This document shows, piece after piece, positions 8,055-17,709 of a DNA stretch of 64,000 nucleotides; the first letter of the stretch is position 1; each line of letters begins with the position of its first letter. This stretch comes from Methanoregula sp. GTDB taxonomy: Archaea > Halobacteriota > Methanomicrobia > Methanomicrobiales > Methanospirillaceae. A program made the position numbers and the translations under genes. Location: assembly GCA_041645435.1 (NCBI GenBank), contig JBAZQB010000003.1, positions 186,001-250,000 of the forward strand, in the 5' to 3' direction. A model generated the notes under the pieces. It was given only the letters and a program-made list of their open reading frames with translations. It did no database searches and had not been told where the DNA came from.

Positions 8055-9488
8055 TTACTCCACCCCGCCGTTCCGGTTGATCACCATCAGCCGGAGGCCG
8101 GTCATCTCCTCGATTGCATACCGGGGGCCCTCGCGCCCGAGCCCGGAGCCTTTCGCGCCGCCATACGGCATCTGGTCCGTCCGGAATGTGGGGATATCAT
8201 TTACGATCACGCCACCGACATCCATCTCGGCAAAGGCATGCATTGCCCGGTTGATGTTCTGGGTGAAGATGCCCACCTGCAGCCCATACTCCCCGGCGTT
8301 TGCGATCCGGATCGCTTCGGGGAAATCATCGTACGGGGTAAGGGATATGACCGGTGCAAATACTTCCTCTTTATTCATCCGCATCGCAGGGGTGGTGTCT
8401 GCGATAACGGTAGGTGCAAACATCGTCTCATCGAGCGTGCCACCGGTCAGGATCCGGGCGCCCTGCTTAACCGCTTCCTGCACCTTCCGGTACGCCTCCT
8501 CTGCCTTGATCCGGTCGATCATCGGCCCGACATCCGTGGCCGGGTCACGAGGATCTCCCACGTTGAGCACTTTGACTGCCGCAAGAATTTTTTCAACCGC
8601 ACGTTCATAGACCGGGCGGTGGATGAGCACCCGCTGCACCGATATACAAACCTGCCCGGCGTTGATAAACCCGCCGGTGGCGATCCGCTGTGCTGCATAA
8701 TCGAGGTTTGCATCCTCGTGCACGATCACCGCGGCATTCCCGCCGAGTTCGAGCCCGACCCTTGTCCTGCCCGCAATCTCTTTGAGGTGCCAGCCGACAG
8801 TGCAGCTGCCGGTGAACGAGAGATACGCGACCCGGGGATCCCGGGCCAGCTGTTCGGCACGCCCGCCGGCACAGGGCACCACGCTGATCGCCGCCGGAGG
8901 CATACCCGCCGCGAGCGCCATCTCGCCCAGCAGCAGGCTGGAGATCGGGGTGGATGACGCAGGTTTGAGGATGATGGAGTTACCTGCCGCAATCGCCGGT
9001 GCCAGTTTGTGGCACGCGAGGTTGAGCGGGAAGTTAAACGGCACGATGCCGACAACCGGGCCGAGCGGGAAGCGCTGGAGAAAACCGGTGCGTCCTGCAG
9101 TGTCGTCACTCCAGTCCAGCGGGATGATCTCGCCATAGATCCTCTTGGCTTCTTCCGCAGAGGTCCTGACCGTAATCTCCGCCCGGGCAACCTCGCTTAC
9201 GGCAAACTTCCGGGTCTTACCCCCTTCCATCACCAGTACTTCGGCGAGTTCGTCTGCCCGCTTATGGATCTCATCGGCAAGCCGGATGAGGATCTGTGCC
9301 CGGGTCCCGGATGAAAATTTTTTTGTGGTTTTAAAACCCTTCACTGCTTCGGTAACTGCCGCTTTGAGATCCAACGCGCTCGCCTGGCAGACCTGCACAT
9401 ACACTTCGCCCGTAAAGGGGAACCTCACAGTTACGATCTCATCAGTTTTTTTTTTCACTCCACCAAGTATTATCGGGTATATCTCCAT
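8055..9488 (-). CDS. NAD(P)-dependent aldehyde dehydrogenase (lactaldehyde/GAPN-like)
   Basis: A 477-residue member of the ALDH superfamily, which oxidises an aldehyde to an acid. Visible motifs are FNFPLN at 151-156, the nucleotide-loop SFTGSCTVG at 224-232, catalytic Glu247 in LELGG and nucleophile Cys281 in NAGQVC. Methanogens use a homologue, CofA, as lactaldehyde dehydrogenase in coenzyme F420 synthesis; the length and archaeal setting fit that subgroup. A glyceraldehyde-3-phosphate or succinate-semialdehyde role cannot be excluded from sequence alone. It stands alone, in the same direction as glgP. Confidence 0.86.
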   Translation of the reverse strand: MEIYPIILGGVKKKTDEIVTVRFPFTGEVYVQVCQASALDLKAAVTEAVKGFKTTKKFSSGTRAQILIRLADEIHKRADELAEVLVMEGGKTRKFAVSEVARAEITVRTSAEEAKRIYGEIIPLDWSDDTAGRTGFLQRFPLGPVVGIVPFNFPLNLACHKLAPAIAAGNSIILKPASSTPISSLLLGEMALAAGMPPAAISVVPCAGGRAEQLARDPRVAYLSFTGSCTVGWHLKEIAGRTRVGLELGGNAAVIVHEDANLDYAAQRIATGGFINAGQVCISVQRVLIHRPVYERAVEKILAAVKVLNVGDPRDPATDVGPMIDRIKAEEAYRKVQEAVKQGARILTGGTLDETMFAPTVIADTTPAMRMNKEEVFAPVISLTPYDDFPEAIRIANAGEYGLQVGIFTQNINRAMHAFAEMDVGGVIVNDIPTFRTDQMPYGGAKGSGLGREGPRYAIEEMTGLRLMVINRNGGVE

Positions 9489-9642
9489 TGTCGGTTACTC
9501 CTGTGACCGGTATGCATCACCCGGTGCGTCTATAGTAAAGCATGAAAATGCATCCATAAAGAGCTGCCTGATCCAATTCAGGCTCTACCGGAAGACATAG
9601 TGCGCCCGGAATAAAAAAATGCGGTTTTTTCCCCAAGCAACA

Positions 9643-10224
9643 CTATGAGATCCGGGTCAGTGTCACCGGTACCCTGAGCATGATATCATTGAGACCGGTT
9701 TCCTTGCGATCATCGACGCAGATGTAATACTTGCTCTGGGTTTTTATCGTGAATGTCTTTTCCTGAGGTACGGTGATATCGTTAAACTGGACAACCGGCA
9801 CGAGGCCCGGGTATAACCAGGTCTTTTTAATCGAGTCCCACTGAGGCCTGGTCTGCCCGAGTATCAGGTTGTCATTTTCATCGACAACAACGACATTGAC
9901 ATTTACTGCCGCAGCACTCGGGGATGCCGCCGTGAGTCTGTACTTCTGGTCGGGATAGAGGTACGACACGCCCATTTCCTTCTGGATATCAAGGCAGGCA
10001 ACATCGTTGAAGTGGACGTTTACCATCGTATTAATATCCGAAGTCTTTGCTGCAACCGCTGCAGACGCTGTGACTGAAGGATTCTGCGGCGAACCCGCGA
10101 TGGCTGCGGTTGTGGCTGATGGTGACGGTGTAGCGGTTGTGGCCGGGGGTGTGGTGCACCCTGCTGCCAACACCAGCACAATCACCAGTGCTGTAAAGAC
10201 AGACGTGTATCCGTTGAGTTTCAT
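9643..10224 (-). CDS. Secreted lipoprotein, function unknown
   Basis: A 193-residue protein starting at the ATG at 10222-10224 (MKLNGYTS). The signal peptide ends in a lipobox (VLAAGC), followed by a Thr/Ala/Pro/Ser linker of about 35 residues. The mature part is predicted beta-rich, with the two cysteines of VACLDI and YICVDD perhaps forming a disulfide. No enzymatic motif is seen. Lipoproteins with this layout recur at 58476 and 62791. It is divergent from ileS with about 250 bases between them. Confidence 0.7.
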   Translation of the reverse strand: MKLNGYTSVFTALVIVLVLAAGCTTPPATTATPSPSATTAAIAGSPQNPSVTASAAVAAKTSDINTMVNVHFNDVACLDIQKEMGVSYLYPDQKYRLTAASPSAAAVNVNVVVVDENDNLILGQTRPQWDSIKKTWLYPGLVPVVQFNDITVPQEKTFTIKTQSKYYICVDDRKETGLNDIMLRVPVTLTRIS

Positions 10225-10467
10225 AGTGTTCAATATAAAATCGGTATATATATTCATTACGCTCATGAGCGGGTGAGTTATCCTTATGGTACCTGATGAG
10301 CGGTCATGCATTCTTCCAGATCGATTCAGTCCGAACCGTGCTGCTATACACCCGTGTTTATCGCAGTTCTGCACAACCGGCATGCCGGGGCGAGAGAAAA
10401 ACTACTTTGTGCAGTGAAGCCAACATTCCTTAGCGCACGTGAATTTTCGCGTCCGATACTACTACAA

Positions 10468-10480
10468 GAGGGGTTTTGTG
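10468..10480 (+). promoter_or_regulatory. Ribosome binding site that sets the ileS start
   Basis: GAGGGG at 10468-10473, four bases before the GTG at 10478-10480. The in-frame GTG at 10439 has no such site, and its 13 extra residues do not resemble IleS N-termini. Confidence 0.6.
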
Positions 10481-13400
10481 AAGGAAGTCGCTGCAAACTT
10501 CAATGCAAAAGGTTTAGAAAATTCGGTGCAGGAATACTGGCGCACCAATGATACGTACGCAACCGTAAAACAGCACCGCAGTCTGGGTAAACCGTTCTTC
10601 TTTGTCGACGGTCCACCCTATACCACCGGTACCATCCATCTCGGAACAGCCTGGAACAAGATCTTAAAAGACTCGATCCTGCGCTACCACCGGATGAACG
10701 GCCGCCACGTAATCGACCGTGCGGGCTATGATATGCACGGTCTGCCAATTGAAGTCAAAGTCGAGCAGGCACTCGGATTTAAGTCCAAAAAGGATATCGA
10801 AAAATATGGTATCCAGAAATTCATCGAGCAGTGCCGGGAGTTTGCGATCAAGAACAAGCTCCTGATGGATGACCAGTTTGCCAACCTCGGGGTCTGGCTC
10901 GATTTCCCCGGCGCTTACAAGACCGTCATGCCTGAATATATTGAAGCGGCATGGTGGACGCTTGCACAGGCAGAAGACAAGGGTATGCTTGAACGCGGGC
11001 ACCGTGTCGTGAACTGGTGTCCCCGGTGCGAGACCGCGATTGCCGATGCTGAAGTGGAATACGCAGACGAGAACGACCCCTCGGTTTTCGTCAAGTTCCC
11101 CTTAAAAGGCAGGACCAATGAGTTCCTTGTGATCTGGACGACAACCCCGTGGACCCTTCCGGCAAACGTTGCTGTTGCGATTGCAAAGGATTTCCTTTAT
11201 GCAAAAGTGCTTGCGAAGAAAGACGACAAAGAGACACTCCTCTGGATAGCCGAGCCGCTCGTAAAAGCGGTGCTCAAGAAGGGGCGCTGTAAGGATTATT
11301 CCATTATCGAGACCAGGAAGGGTGCCGAGCTCATTGGATGGGAGTACGAATCCCCGCTCGCATCCTGTGTACCGCTCCAGCGCGATATCGCCCACAAAGT
11401 TCTTGCAGCAGATTTTGTTGCGCTCGAAAATACCGGCATGGTACACATTGCGCCCGGGCATGGCTGGGATGACTTCGTGCTCGGGACCAAAGAAGGACTT
11501 GCCATTGTCTGCCCGGTGGATGGTGCCGGGAAGTTCAAGGAAGAGGCAGGGATCTTTGCCGGCCAGTTCGTGCGGGATTCCAATGACAATGTGCTGGAGG
11601 CACTCGGCGATCACCTGTTTGCCAGGGAGATCGTATCTCACCGCTACGGCCACTGCTGGCGCTGCAAGACGCCGATCATCTTCCGGGCCACCTCCCAGTG
11701 GTTCCTGAAGATCTCCGAGATGCGGGAGCTCATGCTCAGGGAAGTGGAAAAGGTCACCTGGTACCCGGAATGGGCAGGAAGTGCCCGCTTCTATGACTGG
11801 ATCAAGGATGCCCGTGACTGGTGTATCTCGCGCCAGCGCTACTGGGGCATCCCGATCCCGGTCTGGGTCTGTCCGAAATGCGATGCCTACCGGGTCATCG
11901 GTACCATTGCAGAACTCGAAGAGCGCAGCGGCAGACCGCTGGCAGATCCCCACCGCCCCTACGTGGATGACGTTACAATCCCGTGTACCTGTGGCGGCAC
12001 CATGAAACGGGTCGAGGACATTTTCGATGTCTGGTTCGACTCGGCGGTTGCATCGTGGGCAACTATTGGATTTCCCGGCAAGACACAGGACTTCGATTCG
12101 CTCTGGCCTGCGGACTTCATCACCGAAGGACAGGACCAGACAAGGGGCTGGTTCTACTCGCAGCTCGGTGCCAGCACGATTGCGTTTGGCAAGGCGCCGT
12201 ACAAGAGCGTCTGCATGCACGGATTTGCGCTCGATGCCGAGGGAAAGAAGATGTCTAAGAGCCTTGGCAACGTCGTAACCCCGGAAGAGGTCATCGCAAA
12301 AGTGGGTGTTGATGTGCTCCGGCTCTACATCCTCTCCTCCTCCGCCCCGTGGGACGATCTGAAGTTCAACTGGGAAGGCGTAGGTACGGTCAATCGTACG
12401 GCAAACATCCTCTGGAACGTGTACCGCTTCCCGGTCCCGTATATGATCCTCGACAAATTCGAGCCGGCAAATAAGGGCGGGATCTGGGACGATGTGTTTA
12501 TCCGGTCACACCTCCGGCAGATGCCCGATGAGGACCAGTTTATTATCTCCCGGATCAACTCGGTTGCAGCTACGGTCGATGATGCGATCAACGAATGCCA
12601 GCTTCACCGGGCCACCCGGGAACTGATCAACTTTATCCTGGAAGACCTTTCGCGCTGGTACGTCCAGCTGGTCCGCGAACGGATGTGGATCGAAGGCGAA
12701 TCCGAGAGCAAGCACTTCGCCTACGAGACGATCTATTACGTGATGCGCAAGCTCATTGGCCTCCTTGCCCCGGTCTGCCCGCATATCACGGAAGAGATCT
12801 ACAGCAACCTTCGGTGCACAAACGATCCTGCAAGCGTGCACCTGCTCGACTGGAACAAAGGCGAACCTGCATTTGTGAACGAGAGCCTCGAACAGGCAGT
12901 CGGGATCGTCCGCTCGTTTGACGAGGCATGCGCTAATGCCCGCCAGGCCGGCAAGCGCAAACTCCGCTGGCCGGTTGCTGAAGTGGTCGTTGTGACGGAC
13001 TCAGAGCCGGTCCGGGATGCAATCGGACAACGTCTCAATGCAGTCTGCAAGGACCGTGCCAATGCCAAGACCGTCCGGGTCGTGATGGGCCGGTGGGAGC
13101 GGATTGGGTGGAAAGCCGAACCGGTCATGAAGGCGCTCGGGAAAGGATTCGGCAAGAACTCCTTTGCGGTAAAAACCCTCATTGAAGCTGCCGATGGCAA
13201 CCTGCTCAAGGCAGAGATCGGTGCCGGGCGGACCGTGAAACTCGGTGGGGGAGATGCGATCTTCGAAATCGGTGCAGACCATGTCACGTTTGCCGAGCAG
13301 CTTCCCCCCGAAGTGTTCTCGGCACCGATGCCGGATGCCACGGTCTACGTGGATGTCCAGCTGACGCCCGAACTGGAAGCAGAGGGCTATGCCCGCGAAG

Positions 13401-13654
13401 TGATCCGCAGGATCAACGAGATGCGCAAGCAGCTCGATCTCGCGGTAGAAGATTTCATCGTTGCCGATACCGCTGTAGCAGATGAACGGATCTGTACCCT
13501 GATACAGGGCATGTGGCGTGCGGGGATTATGGAAGAGGTGCGGGCGCGGGAACTCGCGATTCATAATACCGGTGCGCCGGCAAAAACGTACGAGATGGTA
13601 AAAGACTGGGATGTCGAAGGTGTTGCGATGACGATTGGGATCTCGAAAGTGTGA
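10478..13654 (+). CDS. ileS: Isoleucyl-tRNA synthetase
   Basis: Class I synthetase that charges tRNA-Ile and edits valine. It has 1058 residues from the GTG at 10478, which has a purine-rich site just upstream; family members begin in this way with (M)KEV..NFNAKGLE. The HIGH-type motif is HLGT at residues 54-57 and KMSKS is at 591-595. An editing (CP1) domain lies between them, with TTTPWTLPANVAV near 220. A Cys pair pattern (CPKC, later CTC) precedes KMSKS, and the tRNA-binding C-terminal half is complete. Length is normal for archaeal IleS. Confidence 0.97.
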   Translation: MKEVAANFNAKGLENSVQEYWRTNDTYATVKQHRSLGKPFFFVDGPPYTTGTIHLGTAWNKILKDSILRYHRMNGRHVIDRAGYDMHGLPIEVKVEQALGFKSKKDIEKYGIQKFIEQCREFAIKNKLLMDDQFANLGVWLDFPGAYKTVMPEYIEAAWWTLAQAEDKGMLERGHRVVNWCPRCETAIADAEVEYADENDPSVFVKFPLKGRTNEFLVIWTTTPWTLPANVAVAIAKDFLYAKVLAKKDDKETLLWIAEPLVKAVLKKGRCKDYSIIETRKGAELIGWEYESPLASCVPLQRDIAHKVLAADFVALENTGMVHIAPGHGWDDFVLGTKEGLAIVCPVDGAGKFKEEAGIFAGQFVRDSNDNVLEALGDHLFAREIVSHRYGHCWRCKTPIIFRATSQWFLKISEMRELMLREVEKVTWYPEWAGSARFYDWIKDARDWCISRQRYWGIPIPVWVCPKCDAYRVIGTIAELEERSGRPLADPHRPYVDDVTIPCTCGGTMKRVEDIFDVWFDSAVASWATIGFPGKTQDFDSLWPADFITEGQDQTRGWFYSQLGASTIAFGKAPYKSVCMHGFALDAEGKKMSKSLGNVVTPEEVIAKVGVDVLRLYILSSSAPWDDLKFNWEGVGTVNRTANILWNVYRFPVPYMILDKFEPANKGGIWDDVFIRSHLRQMPDEDQFIISRINSVAATVDDAINECQLHRATRELINFILEDLSRWYVQLVRERMWIEGESESKHFAYETIYYVMRKLIGLLAPVCPHITEEIYSNLRCTNDPASVHLLDWNKGEPAFVNESLEQAVGIVRSFDEACANARQAGKRKLRWPVAEVVVVTDSEPVRDAIGQRLNAVCKDRANAKTVRVVMGRWERIGWKAEPVMKALGKGFGKNSFAVKTLIEAADGNLLKAEIGAGRTVKLGGGDAIFEIGADHVTFAEQLPPEVFSAPMPDATVYVDVQLTPELEAEGYAREVIRRINEMRKQLDLAVEDFIVADTAVADERICTLIQGMWRAGIMEEVRARELAIHNTGAPAKTYEMVKDWDVEGVAMTIGISKV

Positions 13655-13700
13655 GATTGATGATGAACCCGGTTTTTCCGGCTCTCACGGCGGCAATGTG

Positions 13701-15014
13701 ATGAATTTACGAATTATTGCTCCTATTTTTTTTATCATTATTTTTTCCGCAATGATCATCCCGATTGTCATTGCACAGGAAGAGCCGTCGATATACTCTG
13801 CCCCTGTACTCGTCTCAGTTTCCGGCAACGGCCAGTATATTGTTGCGGGATCAGAACAGGGGGAAATTAACTTTTTCGACAAGACCGGCACACTCCTCTG
13901 GGCGTATCCTACGGGCAAACGAATTACCGATGTCTCGATGTCCCGTAACGGGGATTTTATTGTCGTTGCCGGTGTCGGTCCCATTGATGCATCAAACGGT
14001 TCTGTGTATTGTTTCAATCCTCATGGTGACCTGTTATGGCAGTCAGATCCGGCAATGGGTATTCAGGAGGCGCGGATATCCTCAGATGGAACGACAATAA
14101 TTGCAACCGGCTATACCGGGCCCTCTGAAGCGAACGAACCGGTAATGTATTCTCTGGATCAGACAGGAAATACCCGTTGGAAAATTCTGAAAATGACCGG
14201 GGGCATATCCGGTGTTGCGCTGTCAGATGATGGGAATACCATCGTTATCGGGACATGGGGCGGGGGTGGATCCCGGGATCGTTATGATGGGAGTGTCCGG
14301 TTGTTTGCAGGAAACGGCACCATGCTCTGGAAATATGGTACCAAATCGTGGGTGATCGGTGTTGACATCTCCCGGGACGGTTCCACAATTGCCGCAATTG
14401 ATCGGGATGCTGTTTATTTCCTGAACTGGGACGGTAACCTTCTCGGGAATTATTCCAGCCGTTACCAGACCAGAAGTGTGGCGATCTCAGCGGATGGGAA
14501 TTTTGTTGCTGCGGGTTCCCAGTATAAGGTTTATTATTTCAATCGGAGCGGGAGGCTTTTGTGGGATCTGACGGATTCTGGTTATGTTTACTCCGTAGCA
14601 TTGTCCGATGATGGCCGGTCAGTACTTGCAGGTACTGCACCTGCGGGAAAAAACCCAAAAAATGGCACCGTGTATTCCCTCAATGGTACTGGAACAATTT
14701 TCTGGTCATACCCGATCCGGGGCGCAGCACGGAGCGTTTCGACTTCCGGCAGCGGGGATGTGAATGTTGTGGGACTCTGGGGTACAGGTGAAGAAAAAGA
14801 CCCGTCAATCTATGTATCCGACCAGGACGGGAAGGAAAAGAAAATAATACTTAACACAGGTTACTATCTCTCACCCCAGGCCCGGCCAACCCCAGGCCCA
14901 TCTTTATCGCAGACTCAGCAGACCACAACATCCCAACCGGTCCCGCTTCCCATGACCGTTATTTTCTTCGCGCTCATCCTTGCGGGTTGTGCCTTTACAA
15001 TCATGAAAAAATAA
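13701..15014 (+). CDS. Secreted membrane-anchored beta-propeller (WD40/PQQ-like) protein
   Basis: 437 residues from the ATG at 13701; an earlier in-frame start lies inside ileS. A signal peptide (about 1-25) is followed by repeated blades. Each carries a version of VALSDDGxxVxxGT, then a strand with YSLNxTGxxxW; at least seven are visible. A Thr/Pro/Gln linker and one C-terminal hydrophobic helix (about 413-433) ending in KK suggest anchoring with the propeller outside the cell. It probably binds a partner or polymer. No catalytic residues are evident. The gene follows ileS by 46 bases. Confidence 0.8.
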   Translation: MNLRIIAPIFFIIIFSAMIIPIVIAQEEPSIYSAPVLVSVSGNGQYIVAGSEQGEINFFDKTGTLLWAYPTGKRITDVSMSRNGDFIVVAGVGPIDASNGSVYCFNPHGDLLWQSDPAMGIQEARISSDGTTIIATGYTGPSEANEPVMYSLDQTGNTRWKILKMTGGISGVALSDDGNTIVIGTWGGGGSRDRYDGSVRLFAGNGTMLWKYGTKSWVIGVDISRDGSTIAAIDRDAVYFLNWDGNLLGNYSSRYQTRSVAISADGNFVAAGSQYKVYYFNRSGRLLWDLTDSGYVYSVALSDDGRSVLAGTAPAGKNPKNGTVYSLNGTGTIFWSYPIRGAARSVSTSGSGDVNVVGLWGTGEEKDPSIYVSDQDGKEKKIILNTGYYLSPQARPTPGPSLSQTQQTTTSQPVPLPMTVIFFALILAGCAFTIMKK

Positions 15015-15582
15015 ACCGATCATTGAAACTATGTTTCATAGCGACGGAGATGTGGTTTTTAGTATCGATACTTTTTTAACGCAAGCGGTTCTTGGAAAAA
15101 ACCACGATATCTCTTTTTTGAAAATTTTGCGTGACCGAAAATAAGGAAATTTTTTGCAAAAGTCCAGACCTGCCCGGTTACATAGGGGGCAGATTCTGTA
15201 AAATGGCCTGGAGGACTGCAATGATGATTTTCAGGAATATCGCCCAGTCAAACAAAACATCACCTCCTTTTAGGGGATATCTGCTAGTGTACTATAATTA
15301 TATTTATGCTTTTTGATTTTGAAATATCAAAGCATTTCTGTCAGAATTATATTTTAAGAGAGAATATTAGCGCAACATGATTTGTTACGCTGACCGGGCA
15401 TTTAAACGAGGGCATTGAACCCGGAGACGGTAATCCTGATCTGCAGGAAGAAGATCTACGATCTAATCTGGTCTCGTAGTTCAGAAAAACATCGGAAACT
15501 TATGAAATTCTGTTTTGAGAGGGGGACATAAACACATTGATTCCGATACGGCATGCCGAAAAAACGATTTATTACGAGAGTT
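15015..15582. other. AT-rich intergenic region without a clear gene
   Basis: About 570 bases, AT-rich especially from 15240 to 15370. Short frames here lack recognisable content or ribosome sites. Together with the neighbouring cyclase-like gene it forms a patch of unusual base composition. Confidence 0.5.
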
Positions 15583-15616
15583 CCCCGCCTCAGGGGCTCT
15601 CCGAGGCACGGCGGGG
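15583..15616. repeat. GC-rich hairpin spanning the stop of the cyclase-like gene
   Basis: A perfect 7-bp stem CCCCGCC (15583-15589) / GGCGGGG (15610-15616), with a CTC/GAG pairing inside. The TGA of the minus-strand gene (15590-15592) lies in the loop. It may act in termination or mRNA stability. Confidence 0.55.
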
Positions 15617-16525
15617 CAAGTTGGTTTCAATATTTTTAGTCACTGAAACCGCCGCGGGGGCGTCCCTTCGGGGGCGGCGGCGTTTATCTTTATTTATCAA
15701 AAGAATGGGGGGCCATTCCTTCCATAAAAACATCAAATTTAGCTTATCTCTGCCATTTTTTTGATAGACGTCCGTACCATACCACTTAAAAAAATCGATA
15801 CTATTCTTAAACTTGGGTTCACCCAATTTTGAAATGGGGATTTTGTATAAATTATTTGATAAATTCCCTAATGGCCCGGCAGGTGTTTTTATTCCTTCAT
15901 CATAATAGTGCGCTGGCCATGCAATAACCCAAAATTTTTTTTCTTTTTCTTTTTCGCGATGAGTCAGAGGGACATCGTACTGAACAATACCGTATTCAAA
16001 CAGCCTTATAGCATCATGTGATTCTTTGCGTTTTTCGGTTTCTAATGCAGATTCCAGCCATAATTGGATTTTTGGAGAGAGAATCACACCAAACCAATCA
16101 GCACTCTCATACCAATCATGTGCATCAAATACTGCTGGGCCAAGAACAACGTTGTCTCCGTATAGGAAATCACCAATCGAGATGCTACCACGAAATAGAA
16201 TTCCGGTTTTTATTCCAAGATTCAATAAATAGCTTAAATGCAATCCAACCCATCCAAGAATTTCCAAAGATGAATATGAATCATTCTCCTTGATGGGATA
16301 ACAAATTATTATCGTATCTCCAAATGTTGCAGTTATAATCCCCTTTAAAAAATCATAATTCTTAAAATCTTTTTTCGTTTTGATTATTTCGTTCATCATC
16401 TCATTTTGTTTTTTCAAAAAGACTTCACATTGTTTCAAGGTATAATGCGAAACACCAAGTGCATCCAACATTACAACAATGCCATATTGTTTTTTGGGTG
16501 ATGAAGGGGGTTTAGTTGTGGCCAT
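15590..16525 (-). CDS. Nucleotidyl-cyclase-like protein, probably acquired
   Basis: 311 residues from the ATG at 16523-16525. The order of motifs recalls class III nucleotidyl cyclases: VVMLDALGVSHYT (metal-binding Asp), then TATFGDTIIICYP (second metal Asp), then GILFRGSISIGDFLYGD and GPAVFDAHDWYES. The canonical transition-state Asn/Arg motif is not evident, so activity and product are open. The gene is AT-rich, unlike its neighbours. The last residues (RRRPRRDAPAAV and after) are encoded by a hairpin repeat also found at 19058, so the original protein probably ended near residue 280. Confidence 0.7.
   Translation of the reverse strand: MATTKPPSSPKKQYGIVVMLDALGVSHYTLKQCEVFLKKQNEMMNEIIKTKKDFKNYDFLKGIITATFGDTIIICYPIKENDSYSSLEILGWVGLHLSYLLNLGIKTGILFRGSISIGDFLYGDNVVLGPAVFDAHDWYESADWFGVILSPKIQLWLESALETEKRKESHDAIRLFEYGIVQYDVPLTHREKEKEKKFWVIAWPAHYYDEGIKTPAGPLGNLSNNLYKIPISKLGEPKFKNSIDFFKWYGTDVYQKNGRDKLNLMFLWKEWPPILLINKDKRRRPRRDAPAAVSVTKNIETNLPRRASESP
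15647..15684. repeat. GC-rich hairpin repeat with TTCG loop, copy 1
   Basis: A 38-base sequence identical to 19058-19095. A CCGCCGC/GCGGCGG outer stem encloses an inner CCC-TTCG-GGG tetraloop hairpin with an 8-base bulge. It lies inside the 3' part of the cyclase-like reading frame. Confidence 0.85.
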
Positions 16526-16595
16526 GAAAAGACTCACGTTTAATATTTACTGATTTTTTACATCTGCAAAGAGGGTTATCATCATTTATTATTCC

Positions 16596-17327
16596 TCACA
16601 CCCCGCCCAACAATTTCCGCAGAAACACCTTTCCTTCCTCACTGGTAAACAGCGGAAGATCCTTGTCCACCGTGACTGCACTCCGCTCGGCAACCACGGT
16701 CTCTTCCGTGATCGGGTTGAACCCCTCCTTCTCGGTGAGCTTCTTGTATACCATCACACCCCGGCGCTGCCATGCCGGTGTCATCGCGAGATTGAACCCC
16801 CGCACATGCATCATGTCATGAAGTGCTTTTGAGGGCAGGCCCTTGAGATGCTCAGCGGCTTTCTTTCCGTTCATCCCTTCTTCGATCAGCACCTGCTGGC
16901 AGTAACCGTTGATATGGTTGCGCCATGCCTCGTTCTGCCGGTTGGCTAAGTATTCCAGGGCAAATGCCGGGGTTGCCGGGATCACCCGTGCATCGAATGA
17001 GACCAGCGTTGTGCCTCCCAGCGCCAGAGTGAGCGAGCTTGCCGCAAACGATGCTGATACGGAATCGATCTTTTCCACCCTGCCATTGAACGGAAGCTGG
17101 GTGAAATACAGGCTGATCTCATCGGAGAACGTGAATGCAAAATCAGGATTCAGGCCGCTTTCTGAAAGGAGCGAGGTGCAGACCGTGCACATCGAGGTAT
17201 TGAAAAACTCATCGAACGGTTTTTCGAGACCTAGCGTTTCGGTCAGCCGGTGGAATGCCCGCCCGTCAAGCCGCACGAAAATGGGGGGAATGGTCGTAAG
17301 ATTTGAAAAGAGTTCGCGGTTTTCCAT
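16596..17327 (-). CDS. Thg1-family 3'-5' nucleotidyltransferase (tRNA-His guanylyltransferase-like)
   Basis: 243 residues from the ATG at 17325-17327; a TTG five codons upstream is less likely. Thg1 enzymes add a nucleotide to the 5' end of tRNA in the reverse (3'-5') direction. The signature IFVRLDGRAFHRLT near residue 20 supplies the first metal ligands. FTFSDEISLYF near 68 gives the Asp-Glu metal pair, as in the family. Archaeal Thg1-like proteins often act in 5'-end repair rather than strict G-1 addition; sequence alone does not decide. It converges with the cyclase-like gene's upstream region and lies beside the PRC-barrel gene. Confidence 0.88.
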   Translation of the reverse strand: MENRELFSNLTTIPPIFVRLDGRAFHRLTETLGLEKPFDEFFNTSMCTVCTSLLSESGLNPDFAFTFSDEISLYFTQLPFNGRVEKIDSVSASFAASSLTLALGGTTLVSFDARVIPATPAFALEYLANRQNEAWRNHINGYCQQVLIEEGMNGKKAAEHLKGLPSKALHDMMHVRGFNLAMTPAWQRRGVMVYKKLTEKEGFNPITEETVVAERSAVTVDKDLPLFTSEEGKVFLRKLLGGV

Positions 17328-17392
17328 AAAGAGACCATACAAGACGAGAGAAAATATGGGGTGCGGGTTTCCCCGCAGGGTTTGTCCGTTGG

Positions 17393-17659
17393 TTATTCTT
17401 CGCCGCTGCCTGACCCGGAGAATGCACCCGGCAGGTGACGGATAAGGACAATGTCATCGATAGCGCTGATGATGCGGTACGGGATCTTGAGTCCCTTGTA
17501 ATTCTTGAGCTCGAAGAGCTGGTCATTGACCTTGCCGACCACGACACCTTCAATCTTCTTGCTGTCAACATCGATGACAACATCCTCGACTTCGCCGACG
17601 AACATGCCCTTATCGGTGTAGATCTGGAGTCCGAACAAATCGGTAATCTGGCTTTCCAT
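17393..17659 (-). CDS. PRC-barrel domain protein
   Basis: An 88-residue single PRC-barrel. The pattern runs from LFGLQIYTDKGMFVGEVEDVVID through KIEGVVVGKVN to a final IPYRIISAIDDIVLI, and a Gly/Ser/Glu tail follows. Small archaeal PRC-barrel proteins of this size are common. Some have been tied to cell division (CdpB type) or RNA processing, and this protein's role cannot be read directly. It is divergent from the site-2 protease gene, with 50 bases between starts that must hold both promoters. Confidence 0.82.
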   Translation of the reverse strand: MESQITDLFGLQIYTDKGMFVGEVEDVVIDVDSKKIEGVVVGKVNDQLFELKNYKGLKIPYRIISAIDDIVLIRHLPGAFSGSGSGEE

Positions 17660-17709
17660 CGTTATCAGAGAGAGTATATACTTAAGAGTTAAAAAGATAA
17701 TCCTTTCAT

